A DNA stretch of 64,000 nt from JADMJV01 sp964649085. GTDB taxonomy: Bacteria; Vulcanimicrobiota; Xenobia; Xenobiales; JADMJV01. This document shows, one piece after another, positions 25,549-35,000 of the stretch. Made by a program: the position numbers and the translations under genes. The first letter of the stretch is position 1, and the number at the start of each line of letters is the position of its first letter. The stretch spans positions 1 through 64,000 of the forward strand of contig CAZYPN010000029.1 in assembly GCA_964649085.1 (NCBI GenBank), given 5' to 3'. Under the pieces are notes generated by a model. It saw nothing but the letters and a program-made list of their open reading frames with translations. It made no database searches and was not told the origin of the DNA.

Positions 25549-26323
25549 GTGACCTGGTCGAGGGATACGCTGTGGAGCCAGGGGGGCGTCCTGTCTCAGC
25601 CGAGCCTGGGGGCGCTGCACCCAGCGGCTGCTGCTGCCCCATTGGCCATCGCCATCTCTCATTCATGTGACATCGCCAACGACTCGGCCAAAGAACCTCA
25701 GGTCGAGTTCGTATTGGGAAAGTGGGTGAGCAGAACGGACGGAAATCTGACCCGTGCCAAGAATCCCCGCCTGCTTCACCTGAATGCCACGATGAACGGC
25801 CAGGCCAAAGTAGTCGAACTCTCGGCCAGGGACAAGTTCTCTATTTCTAAAGAACAACTCGCTTCGCATCTGCCAGATGCAATGACGAACCTGCAGCCTG
25901 AAGAACTGCCCATCTTGCAGGCCTGGTTGGCGGCTCGCTACAAGCGTCAAGCCCTGCCGGGTGCCCTGCAGCACCGACTGCGGCCCATCGTAGACGCGTT
26001 AGAGAAGCAAGGCAAGCAACATGCCGATGGAGTTCTTGGATATTGGCTGGACTACCAGCCGCGCGAGGAACTCACTGCAAAGAAGAACGCTACGAGCTTT
26101 GGATTGCGGTGTATATGTCAGCGATGTCCCCGATGTTGAGGCCAGAGCAAGAGCCATTGCCGAGGCCATCGAAGTTGTGGCCACCGCAGCTCCCGAAATC
26201 GACCTCAGGCAATGTCGGGCTTTTTCCGACGAGGAATTCACCGCCAGAGACCTGCGAACGATGGTGGAGTATCGGATGGAGCACCTCAGTTTCGCCACCG
26301 AGCCCCCCGGGCCGACCCTCTAA
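25549..26323 (+). pseudogene. Frameshifted third gene of the TIGR04255-HTH module
   Basis: The protein sense is split among frames. Frame 1 from 25549 encodes LWSQGGVLSQPSLGAL, an APLAIAISHSCDIAND motif and continues to about REELTAKK. It then shifts (near 26090) to a short frame encoding ERYELWIAVYMS, then shifts again (near 26120) to one encoding VSDVPDVEARARAIAEAIEV and ending at 26323. At the 5' end, an ATG at 25527 gives MNRAKPESDLVEGY in yet another frame that appears to join the main one. Conserved-looking sense in each frame suggests a gene of about 260 residues hit by two single-base deletions plus a 5' shift, or local sequencing errors. Function unknown. Confidence 0.6.
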
Positions 26324-26334
26324 CCCGTGACCGA

Positions 26335-26496
26335 ATGAAGGGCACCCAGCTGGGGGCCATGGAAGCTGGCCGACTCTGGGAGTCGCCCTTCAAAGACTTC
26401 GCCCCCACCGGCCCCGAGGGTTTGTTCAGCGATGGAGAGGTGGACGATCTGCTGGAACTGCTCGAGCAGGTGCGACGGACGGCCGAGGCGGCCTGA
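26335..26496 (+). pseudogene. Fragment like the C-terminus of a type I restriction R subunit
   Basis: This frame of about 53 residues (WESPFKDFAPTGPEGLFSDG then EVDDLLELLEQVRRTAEAA) resembles the final helices of HsdR/EcoEI-R proteins, which end in a GP-x-G-x-F...VD...L...VR pattern. It lacks the motor and nuclease domains, so it would be a remnant left by deletion. The similarity is short and from memory, so it could instead be a small unrelated gene. It marks the right edge of the accessory island. Confidence 0.4.
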
Positions 26497-26501
26497 GTGA
26501 C

Positions 26502-28073
26502 CTAATAGCCATCGGGCAATGGGATCACGTGTAGCCAGCCTTGCAAGTACTCCTGACTGGGGGCAGTGCGAGGCAGCACCAGAAGCAGGCACTCTGAAGG
26601 CGACTTGGGCGGCGGCCAGGGCTGAATGCCCGGGTAGCCGGGGGGAAGGCTCCACCCCGTCCGCGCCAACTGTTCGAGCCACTCTTCTTTCTGCTGGCGA
26701 GCCCTCAGCGGGGCCCAGGCAGCCTGGCCGAGTGCCGGGCCAAGCTGCATCCAGGGCTGCCGGGCCTGGGGTCGCCTGCTGTGTAGAAAAGTGGCCAGGG
26801 AAAGAAACCCCTCTTCGTCCAGGACGCTGCCGAGCAGCACCACGGGGCTGTCGGGGTGTTGGTCGCGCCAGGCGTCCACCTGGTTCAAGGCTTGCTCGAA
26901 CTTGCGGGCCGCATCTCGATAACTTTGGGCCACAACCCTTTGAAATTCGAGCTGGGGGACGATCCGGTGTAGCAGGGATAAGGCGGCCAGTCCCGTGGCC
27001 AACCTGAGTGCGAGTTGAAGGGCTGGCCTGCCGGTCCACCAGGCCTGTCGGATCAGGGACAGAACGGCGAACATGCAACCCAGCGGCCCGAGCAGTCCCG
27101 GAAAGAGATATCGGCCCTGACCATCGTGAACCTGGATTCGTGGCACCAGGTCGCCAAACATGGCCGCGCTGATCAGCAATTGACTGGCCACCAGGACGGC
27201 CACAACGGCCATCCAGCGCCGGGCTTGGTGGCGCTGCGATGGTCCCAGGGTCCGATAGGCCAGGTAGCCCGCCAGCACGAGCCACTCGTCGAAACCGACC
27301 AGGCGGTAGTTGACCATCCAGATGCCCAGGCCCCTCCAGAAGCCCGCGAGGCTCTTGCCCCCATAGAGTGGGGGATCATGCAGCACCTCCCAGACCAACC
27401 CGGCCACCTGCAGACTGCATGCCAACCAGGCCCACCACCAGCCTGGGGTGAAGCCCGCCCAGCGGCTCCGACTCAGCCACAGCAAGGCGTGGAATACGGG
27501 GACCAGAGGGATGAAGGTCTCCTTGATCCAGCCGACCCCAGACAGCATCAGCAGGGCGATTGCAGGGCAGGTGGGATAGCCGCGCCGAGCCGCCACGGAG
27601 AGCTGCCACAGGGCGGCGGCCACAAACAGCATCGACCAGGCTTCTGAATAGCCGAGCCGCATCCAGGTGATGGCCTGGGGCCCGCAAGTAAAGGCCAGAC
27701 CGAGCCAGCCCGCCAGCCCCGAACCCAGCCAGGGTTGGCAGGCCAGAAACACCAAAGACACCGTGGCTGCGCCCAGCAACAATCGCAGGCTGTGGTAGGC
27801 CAGGGGAGCCTCTCCAAAGAGGCCAATTTCCAACCCCTTCAGGGCCCAGGTTCCGGGAAAGAAGCGGGCAAATTCGGGAGAGAGTTGATACTTTCGGAAG
27901 GGCAGCATCATCTCCCACAGATCGGCCCGGTGGTCTTCCCCACAGGCCTGAAGGATGTCCCAGTCGTCCGACAGGACAAACGGGGCCGTGAGAGCTGGAC
28001 TCACCATCCAAAACAGGCAAAGGAGCAGCCCGCCCAGGGTGCCGAGGCTCGTGAACTTCCATCCCGTGAACAC
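26502..28073 (-). CDS. Polytopic membrane glycosyltransferase-like (GT39/PMT-like) protein
   Basis: This 523-residue protein has about ten hydrophobic helices. After the first helix comes FVLSDDWDILQACGEDHRAD, an acidic loop in the position of the catalytic Asp loop of GT-C glycosyltransferases. It is followed by segments such as WMRLGYSEAW and GWIKETFIPLVPVFHALLW. The C-terminal 150 residues are a soluble domain. The donor would be a polyprenyl-phosphate sugar if the assignment is right. The GTG start is near the fatty acid desaturase start on the other strand, giving a divergent pair. Confidence 0.6.
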   Translation of the reverse strand: MFTGWKFTSLGTLGGLLLCLFWMVSPALTAPFVLSDDWDILQACGEDHRADLWEMMLPFRKYQLSPEFARFFPGTWALKGLEIGLFGEAPLAYHSLRLLLGAATVSLVFLACQPWLGSGLAGWLGLAFTCGPQAITWMRLGYSEAWSMLFVAAALWQLSVAARRGYPTCPAIALLMLSGVGWIKETFIPLVPVFHALLWLSRSRWAGFTPGWWWAWLACSLQVAGLVWEVLHDPPLYGGKSLAGFWRGLGIWMVNYRLVGFDEWLVLAGYLAYRTLGPSQRHQARRWMAVVAVLVASQLLISAAMFGDLVPRIQVHDGQGRYLFPGLLGPLGCMFAVLSLIRQAWWTGRPALQLALRLATGLAALSLLHRIVPQLEFQRVVAQSYRDAARKFEQALNQVDAWRDQHPDSPVVLLGSVLDEEGFLSLATFLHSRRPQARQPWMQLGPALGQAAWAPLRARQQKEEWLEQLARTGWSLPPGYPGIQPWPPPKSPSECLLLVLPRTAPSQEYLQGWLHVIPLPDGY

Positions 28074-28149
28074 CGGGCCGGTTTCTTGGCGTAAGAAATC
28101 AATCCTGGCACAACGAGGAGCGTCCCAAGAGGGCGCGAACGGCCTCTCT

Positions 28150-29151
28150 GTGCCTTCTCAGAAGAACTGGTTACACTCGCTGACGCCTGAAATGCGAGAG
28201 GAAATTCGTCGCCTGCACGAGCTTGACGCTCGCAAGTCGTTGATAAAAATCGCTCAATTGTTGGCTATCTGGGGTCTTTGTGCCTTGCTGGCCTTGAAAG
28301 CCGACTCTCACCTGGCCGCCTTGCCCTGCTATGTCCTCATGGGCTTTTGTTTTCATGGCCTGGGTGTGCTGGCTCACGAAGGAGCCCACGGTAGCCTGTT
28401 GGGTTGGGGATGGGTGGATCGCCTGGTGGGCTTTTTTTGCGGGTTGCCCATCTCGTTTCCGTGCAATAACTATCGCGCGACCCATCTGCTGCATCACATG
28501 TACGAGAACTCGGAACTCGACCCGGACAATCTTGAGGCCCAGTTTCCCCATCCCATTCCTCGGGTGCTGGTCTATTATGGCTTCTATCTGGTGGGCATCT
28601 ACCTTTACGTCGTGCAGTTAATGCTCACCGGTCCATTTCGCTCCCGCACCTGGAGAGACCGCCTGATCTGTCTGGCGGAGACCCTTTGTCTGTTGGCTTT
28701 CTACGGTCTGCTCTGGCGAACGGCGTTCGACTATGGTGCTGTGGACACATTGCTGCGTTGTTGGCTGCTGGGCATTCCTTTCGGAGCCTTCATCGCGAAT
28801 GTCCGGGGTTTGGCAGAGCATACCCAGCTCGAGCACGATCGGCCGCCCGATTCACTTCGCTCCACTCGCACTACCCTGAGCCACCCCTTCATTTGCTTTT
28901 TCTTCAACAACCAGAATTACCACCTCGAACATCACCTGTTTCCCATGGTGCCCTGGTATCATTTGCCGCGCCTGCACAAGTTGCTGTTGCCGATATTTCT
29001 CGAGCACGGTGCCTCCATTTCGTCCCGTGGTTATCTGGAAGGCTTCTGGTCGGGCGTGATCTACGGGCCGCTCACGACCTTTCATTACAATGATCGGCTC
29101 GAGCCCGTACGAAATTCAGCAGGAGCACTCCCTGGCCGACCTGAAAATTGA
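28150..29151 (+). CDS. Membrane fatty acid desaturase
   Basis: This protein of about 333 residues has the three His boxes of diiron membrane desaturases: HEGAHGS (about 76-80), HLLHH (about 112-116) and HLEHH (about 258-262), with four membrane helices between. It should insert double bonds in acyl chains or related hydrocarbons, or hydroxylate them. The frame is open well upstream; the GTG at 28150 places a plausible N-terminus, but no strong ribosome site is seen, so the start is uncertain (ATG 28192 is the alternative). The 3' end runs into the pilin-like gene. Confidence 0.85.
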   Translation: MPSQKNWLHSLTPEMREEIRRLHELDARKSLIKIAQLLAIWGLCALLALKADSHLAALPCYVLMGFCFHGLGVLAHEGAHGSLLGWGWVDRLVGFFCGLPISFPCNNYRATHLLHHMYENSELDPDNLEAQFPHPIPRVLVYYGFYLVGIYLYVVQLMLTGPFRSRTWRDRLICLAETLCLLAFYGLLWRTAFDYGAVDTLLRCWLLGIPFGAFIANVRGLAEHTQLEHDRPPDSLRSTRTTLSHPFICFFFNNQNYHLEHHLFPMVPWYHLPRLHKLLLPIFLEHGASISSRGYLEGFWSGVIYGPLTTFHYNDRLEPVRNSAGALPGRPEN

Positions 29152-29155
29152 TGGG

Positions 29156-29554
29156 GTGAGACGGCGGGGCCTGACAATTAGTGAAATGGTGCTGGCCTTC
29201 GCGATTCTCATCATCGCGGTCATCTCTATCGCGTCGTTCGTGGTCACCGTCTATCGCAGTGTCAAAGAAGGCAAATTTCAGTCGGTTGGTAGCAGCCTGG
29301 CTCAAAGTGAGCTCGAGCGGCTGAGGAACGACGCCGAGGCCCTGACCGAGCTCACCCAGAACGCCGCCACCGGCGTCAGCGATAAAACCGTCGACATCGA
29401 TCAGGTGCCGATTCGCTTCCATCAGGTGATCACGGCCCAACCGGTGGGATCGATGGGCAACCGGTATTTGCAGGTGGTGGCCACCGTGGAGTGGGAACAG
29501 AACGGCCGTCAGCGCAGGGTCCGCCTCGAAACCTGCTTTCCTCGGCCCGAGTAG
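29156..29554 (+). CDS. Type IV pilin-like (pseudopilin) protein
   Basis: This protein of about 132 residues begins with a basic leader and a prepilin peptidase site RRRG-LTISE: Gly at -1 and Glu at +5, followed by a 20-residue hydrophobic helix (MVLAFAILIIAVISIASFVV). That is the class III leader of minor pilins and pseudopilins. The C-terminal globular part contains no pilin disulfide pair, as only one Cys is near the end. The GTG at 29156 lies 4 bases after the desaturase stop; an ATG at 29090 would place the start inside that gene. Confidence 0.8.
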   Translation: MRRRGLTISEMVLAFAILIIAVISIASFVVTVYRSVKEGKFQSVGSSLAQSELERLRNDAEALTELTQNAATGVSDKTVDIDQVPIRFHQVITAQPVGSMGNRYLQVVATVEWEQNGRQRRVRLETCFPRPE

Positions 29555-29560
29555 TTGGAG

Positions 29561-30004
29561 CTACTGGTTGGACTGGGTCCAGGAATCCACTTTCCATCGC
29601 CCCCGAACCGTCTGAACCCGATTCAACATGCACTCGGGATTTGTGGTCACCATGCCCCCTCCCATGGTGGTGAACTTCTGGCGAGTGATCACCCCTCCCA
29701 CGACTCTTACCTGACCCGCCAGCAAGGTGTTGCCTTCGCTATAGATCAGCCCCTGGTGATAGGCGTAGCCGGGCAGGCCAAGATTGAGCTGTACGCTGAC
29801 CGAGGCCACGTTGCCGAACAGTGCACCGACGTAGTCGGCTAGAGGTGGGTTGGCTGGAGCGGTTTCGGGGGCGTCAAAGTGATCGATGGCGAGTTCGACC
29901 GAACCCACCGACAGACCGACCTCATCGGCGGCATCCTGGGTCGAGTTGCAGGCCACGATCAACGCAGCGGTCATTAAAAGTAGGGGCATCCAACGAAGTC
30001 TCAT
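29561..30004 (-). CDS. Putative lipoprotein of the pilin locus
   Basis: This 147-residue protein has a signal sequence and lipobox (MPLLLMTAALIVAC, Cys17 lipid attachment). The mature part is beta-like with ALFGNVASVSVQLNLGLPGY, NTLLAGQVRVVGGVITRQ and GRWKVDSWTQ segments. The ATG at 30004 overlaps the end of the upstream PilX-like gene by a few bases, so it is co-transcribed with 30006-31304 and 31301-31924. It may be a pilus-associated surface protein. Confidence 0.65.
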   Translation of the reverse strand: MRLRWMPLLLMTAALIVACNSTQDAADEVGLSVGSVELAIDHFDAPETAPANPPLADYVGALFGNVASVSVQLNLGLPGYAYHQGLIYSEGNTLLAGQVRVVGGVITRQKFTTMGGGMVTTNPECMLNRVQTVRGRWKVDSWTQSNQ

Positions 30005-30005
30005 G

Positions 30006-31304
30006 TTATTGCACCTGGGGTTGTGGCGTTGCGGTCGGAAGTGGGGTGGCCTGAGCCGGGGGAATGATTTGCGGGGGTAGGGGCGGTGGCACAGGAATGG
30101 GCAGCACCATTGGACCGGCCTGGTTTTCAATCTGATTGTTCATCCCCGCTGCCTGGGCCAGCCATTGTTTGACCTCGGTGCTGAGGCCGGGGTTCAGACT
30201 CGTGCCATCGCCGTCCCGCCACTCCAGGAAGGCTGGCGAGGGGTTGGAGAGCTGCTGCTGATACCATTCGAAGAATCCCACGTGAGCAGGCGCTCCGGGA
30301 GGCAGCCGCTGACTCAGTAGGTAGGGAATCTCCTCGGGCATTTGGGCAAAAAGGTCGCCGACCCCATTTTGTTGCACGACCATGCCGCCGGGTTCATCGG
30401 TATCGACATAGGCGGTGGGATGAGCCAGCACCACATCGCCCCTGCCGTAGATCAGCACTCCCCGGGGCGTGTTGTCGCGCAGCGAGGACCGCGCCCTTAA
30501 CAGGGTATGACCGTCGACCACCAGTGTGCCTTCGCCGACGACTCCGCCGTGCAACACGGCGTCGCCGGTGATATACACCGTAACTCCGGCCGGGATGTTT
30601 AACGGACTGGTCAATTCGACGTTGCCCGTAATTCGAGTATTGGTGGTGACGTCACCGTTGCCGGGGATCGAGTTGCTGCCGAAGCTCACCGAAGTCAGCG
30701 AGGCGTGGGTGAAGCTCGGTGTGGACATCTGGCCGTTGTTGCCGAAAATTCCCTCGATGGTGCCGTTGATCGCCCCCGGGGTGGTGTACTGGTGGCTGAC
30801 AAAGAAGCGTTTGCCCGATTCGACATTGTAAGCGTCGCCTGATTCGTTGGTGTGAACATTGCCCTTCGAGCTGCGAGGATCGGCCAGCGAGCGAATGCCA
30901 TTGACGTAGCCGTGGCTGAGCACGCGGATAGGGCCCTCGGAGCACAGCCCGTTGAAGGAGTCGGCCTCCAGCGTTAGCGTGACTCGCAGGACCTGCCGTT
31001 GACCGCTGGCCATTCCTGTAGAGACCACCGTGGCTTTGCTGCCCTGGCGAGTAACACTGTAGTTCCAACGCGCTTCGTCGGAGGTTGAACCCGAATCGCT
31101 GCCGGCATAGGCCGTATTTTGCTCCAGCTGGTAGCGGGCCCGATTGACGCCGATTTCCGCAGCGTACAGCGCCCGGTGGCGGTTGTGCAGAGCCGAGACC
31201 TGAAACAGGTGCTGGGAGGCCAGGCTGAGCCCTCCCAGGACGAAGGTCAGAATGACCCCGCTGACGAGCAAGACACTGACGATGGCCATGGCTCTGCGTT
31301 TCAT
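30006..31304 (-). CDS. PilX-like minor pilin/pilus assembly protein
   Basis: This 432-residue protein has an N-terminal hydrophobic helix (MAIVSVLLVSGVILTFVLGG) preceded by KRRA and followed by ALYAAEIGVNRARYQLEQN, the pattern of PilX/GspK-type proteins that carry an N-terminal helix without an ideal cleavage Gly. The middle is Gly/Asn/Ser-rich with repeated beta strands (TNTRITGNVELTSPLN, ITGDAVLHGGVVGEGTLVV). The C-terminus is a Pro/Gln-rich tail (PVPPPLPPQIIPPAQ). It overlaps the upstream pilin gene by 4 bases. Confidence 0.7.
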   Translation of the reverse strand: MKRRAMAIVSVLLVSGVILTFVLGGLSLASQHLFQVSALHNRHRALYAAEIGVNRARYQLEQNTAYAGSDSGSTSDEARWNYSVTRQGSKATVVSTGMASGQRQVLRVTLTLEADSFNGLCSEGPIRVLSHGYVNGIRSLADPRSSKGNVHTNESGDAYNVESGKRFFVSHQYTTPGAINGTIEGIFGNNGQMSTPSFTHASLTSVSFGSNSIPGNGDVTTNTRITGNVELTSPLNIPAGVTVYITGDAVLHGGVVGEGTLVVDGHTLLRARSSLRDNTPRGVLIYGRGDVVLAHPTAYVDTDEPGGMVVQQNGVGDLFAQMPEEIPYLLSQRLPPGAPAHVGFFEWYQQQLSNPSPAFLEWRDGDGTSLNPGLSTEVKQWLAQAAGMNNQIENQAGPMVLPIPVPPPLPPQIIPPAQATPLPTATPQPQVQ

Positions 31305-31924
31305 CGATTCCTCACAGACACGACAAGTTCGAGTTGACTGATGAAATTCTTATCCCAGCGGCGTTCGGCACGAACCCTGGCGAGGAGCATACCGTCCTGG
31401 GGCGTTTCGAGAAAAAATGAGGTAATCCCCCGAGCCACCACCACCGTGGGCACATCGGCGCGATAGACCAGGGCCTGCAAGCGATCCGATTTCACCCGAA
31501 TCAGTTCCTGATCCGGGCTGGTATAGCTGAATTCTTTGCTGCACAACTGCCGCTGGTTGGATTGAAAATAAATCAGCAACATTTTGCGCCACACCAGGTC
31601 GGTTGTGAACATCCCCAGGGATACGAAGTCGGCCGCTGCCAGACCAGGGGTATTGGGATGACGTGGGGGTCGAGTGCTGAGAAAAGCACACAGGGTGCTA
31701 TCTTGGTTGATGACTCGCAAGGTGCGCGAGTGAGAATAGGCTGCTTCTGAAAAAAGTCGACGAACGCTGGCCAGGGCTTCCTGCTGAGCGGTGGCGTCCT
31801 GATCGGCCCGCTTCACCAATTTGCTGGTGCGCGCAAACAGTGGGGCCATAAAGCCCAGCAGCAACAGCAGCAGGGAACTGCTGACCATGAGCTCCAGTAA
31901 GGTTGCACCCCGTCGAAGGTTCAC
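31301..31924 (-). CDS. Prepilin-type pseudopilin (PilW/GspJ-like)
   Basis: This 207-residue protein starts MNLRRGATLLELMVSSSLLL: a leader ending in Gly, then ATLLE with Glu at +5, followed by a long hydrophobic helix. This is a standard prepilin peptidase substrate. The length and the DATAQQEALASVRRLFSEA segment fit GspJ/PilW-type minor pilins. It is the first gene of the minus-strand pilin operon, and its start lies about 90 bases from the divergent giant coiled-coil gene. Confidence 0.78.
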   Translation of the reverse strand: MNLRRGATLLELMVSSSLLLLLLGFMAPLFARTSKLVKRADQDATAQQEALASVRRLFSEAAYSHSRTLRVINQDSTLCAFLSTRPPRHPNTPGLAAADFVSLGMFTTDLVWRKMLLIYFQSNQRQLCSKEFSYTSPDQELIRVKSDRLQALVYRADVPTVVVARGITSFFLETPQDGMLLARVRAERRWDKNFISQLELVVSVRNR

Positions 31925-31969
31925 CTGAACAAGTTAGCACAGAGGTCGCCCCAATACATTCAAGAATCT

Positions 31970-31998
31970 TTGAGGACTGCACAATAGTCTGGCAAAAT
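31970..31998 (+). promoter_or_regulatory. Possible promoter for the giant coiled-coil gene
   Basis: A TTGAGG -35-like hexamer and a CAAAAT -10-like hexamer are separated by 17 bases, about 20 bases before the ribosome site GGAG of the gene at 32017. The match is moderate and not verified. Confidence 0.3.
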
Positions 31999-32016
31999 CT
32001 TGCTGCGGAGAACACC

Positions 32017-35000
32017 ATGATCGACAAAGTTCCCTCGTTGGGCGGGCTCAGCCCCTTGAAATCAGCCACGCCGCTGGCTCCTAAAGATGCCCCTGCCGCC
32101 CTGCCCCAGGATGGTTGGGTAGGAGGCGTTAGCCAGCCGCCTTCGGCTTCGCCCCCGCCCTCGGCTCCGCAGTTGCCCGACTCCCGGTTGGAGCAGCACC
32201 AGGAACAGGGGCGCAGTTCGGGCACCACCCTGGCTCTGGCTCTGGCCGGCCTGGCCGTCGTGGGTGCCGGGCTGATTCCCCAGGTGGCCCAGGCTCAGGT
32301 GCGCACTCCCGCCGCTTCCTCCAGTTTGCTCGACCAGGTACGCAGCGGCCAGACCGTTCATGCCCAAAACGTTCAGGACGTGGTGCGCCAGTTCAGCGCC
32401 CAGCGTCAGCTCTATGTGGTAGGGGTTCCCCAATATCAGGGTCAGGCTTTCGACGCCAGCACTTATCGCCAGCTTCAGGAGATCCTCAAAGAGCATCCCC
32501 ATGCCTACGTGGTGCTGGTGGCCCAGAGCGGTGACGTTAAGGGCGACGACATGACGCTGTCGCGGGGCATTGGCAACCACCCCGAGTTCACCTCGCTTGT
32601 CGATCAGGAAACCGGGCAACGCAATGGCTCGGTCTTCATGATTTATTTCAAAGTGACCGACCAGAAGTTTATCCAGCAAACCGGCAAAGACCGAGCCATT
32701 TATATGCGTTCCGAGCAGCTGCTCGACGACGCTGGCGTGGGCGAAAACAATTTTGTCGACCGCGAAACCCACGAGCCTCGCGAGCTGATGCAGACCTACG
32801 TCGACAGCATCCGCTCGGGCCAGGGCGTGCCCCAGGCTCTTGACGCCGTGCTGAACAAAATCGACGCCGGGGTCAGCCGCCATCTGTCGCAAAGCGTGCG
32901 GGGCGCGCGCACGGCCGTGCAGTCGGCCGACGAGATGCTCGACACGGTGCTCGATCAGGTGAAGGGCTTTCAGCGCCAGCACGGCTCGAAGGGCAGCCTG
33001 GGCCAGCCTCCCAGCGAGGCCTGGAAATCCAGTTTGAAAGAGGCCGAGTCGGCCCTCAGGGCCCGCGATTACGGGCGCGCTTCCCAGTTGGCCAGCAGCC
33101 TGAAACAGCAGCTGACCCAGTATCAAAGTCAGCTGTCGCAGTTCTCCCAGGGGCCCGAGCAGGCCCAGGCTCTGCGCGACCAGATTCAGCAACTCGAGCG
33201 CCAGCTGCAGGAACTTCAGGACAATGGCCAGCGCCAGCAGGCCCAGCAACGACTGCAGCAGGCCCAGAGCAGTCTGGACCGCTATCAAGAGCGCTACGAC
33301 GCCAACGAACTCGACTTTCAGTCCCACCTCGATGCCGCCAAGGGCTCGCTGGGTCAGGCCCGCAGCAGCATCGAGGCCTCGCGCAGCGCGGCTACGGCTG
33401 CGCGCAATCTGAAGCTGGTGGGCGGGTCGGCGCTGGGGGTGGCCCTGGTGGTCACGGGCATCCTCACCAATATGCGAGCCCGCAGCCGTCGCGATGAGGC
33501 CCAGAAGAAGCTCGACGAAACCCTGGAGGTGATGGGCGATCGCTCGCGCCAGCTCATCGAAATCATGAATCAGGCCGATGTCCAGCAAATCGCGGCCTTC
33601 TCGGGGTCCACCCAAAAGCTGGCCCAGGAGCTGTTGCAGAACACGGCCGAAGCCCTGGCCCTGATGGGCGGTGGCGAGAAAGTGTTGGGCCAGGCCCGCG
33701 ACCTGATTCGTGGCACCGGCGCTGGCCAGCGGCTGAGCAACTGGTTTACCACCGGCAGTTTCGACCGCGCCCTGGAGCTGCTCACCGACCGAGACAAGAA
33801 AATGCCCTTCGAGCTGGCCGACAGTCGACAGCTCAACCTCGAGTCGGGCAGCCGGGCCGAAGCCTGGCGCGAGCACCTGCTGAAGACCGTCACCGACAAG
33901 GCCGGCCAGGAGTCGCTGCTGCAGGGGCTCGATCGGCTGGAGCAGCTGGCGCGCAGCAACCGCAACAACACCGAAGTATTGCTCAAGGAAAGCCGCGAGG
34001 TGGGCAGCTACCTGGATGCGGTCAAGGCCGACGCGGAAAAGTCGCAGCAAGGGTCGCTCGAGTTGCAAAAATCGGGCGAGGCCGATGGCTTCTTCACCGC
34101 ACCCAGCGTCAGCAAGCGTTTGCTGGCCGAGGTGCTGGGCGAGCGCGGTTTGATCGCTCGGGGCCACGAAATCAAAGGCACCGACCCTTTCCGAGCCCGA
34201 CAGGAATTCGGCCAGGTCAGCGAGCGCATGATCGACGATGCCGACGCCATCGTGGCCGTGGGTAGCTATGGCCGCGCCAGCACCCTGCCCGCCCTGGGGC
34301 GGGCCGACGCCGCCCTGCACCCCCACGAAATTCAAACCGAGTGGGCCCATTCCAAGAAAGAACAGCTGTCGTTGGCTCTGGACCGCAGTGGCGAAAAGGC
34401 TCTGCAGGCCACGGTGCAGAGCAGCGTGCAGCAGCTCAAGAGCGAGCTGGTGGCGCTGGAGCAGCGGCTCGATCAGGTCATCGCCCTCGACAAGCAGCGC
34501 TGGGAGGTGGCCGCGCCCCAGATTCAGGAGGCCGAGCAGGCCGTGGCTCGGGCCCGCGAAGGGCTGTGCACGGCCCTGCAGGCGGCCGGCGTCTTTGCTC
34601 AGGGCACCCCCGATCAGGTGCTGCGTGAGCCCGACCGCGACCCCAATGCCCCCCTCTATGAGGCGCGCCAGAACTACGTTGCCCTGCAGCCTTTGTTGAG
34701 CGAGGGCAACGTCGAGGCCCCTCCCGGACACCTCCAGAAGATCGCCAGCTACACCGGGCAGGCTCATCAACTGGTGGAAGCCAGTCGCGAAGCCTTTGAA
34801 GCCTACCCGTCCAGCAGCGGCGAACGTCGCGCCCGGCGCCAGGACATCAGCCAGTCCATCGGCCAGACTTATGAGCCATCCAAGCAGCGCATCGAGGCCG
34901 GCTACAGCGAGTCGGCCCAACGCTCGGTGGTGGGCGAGGTCAGCCACTCGACCACCAGCAAGGTCGAACGGATCGGCGACTTTCTCGAGTCCACCCATCG

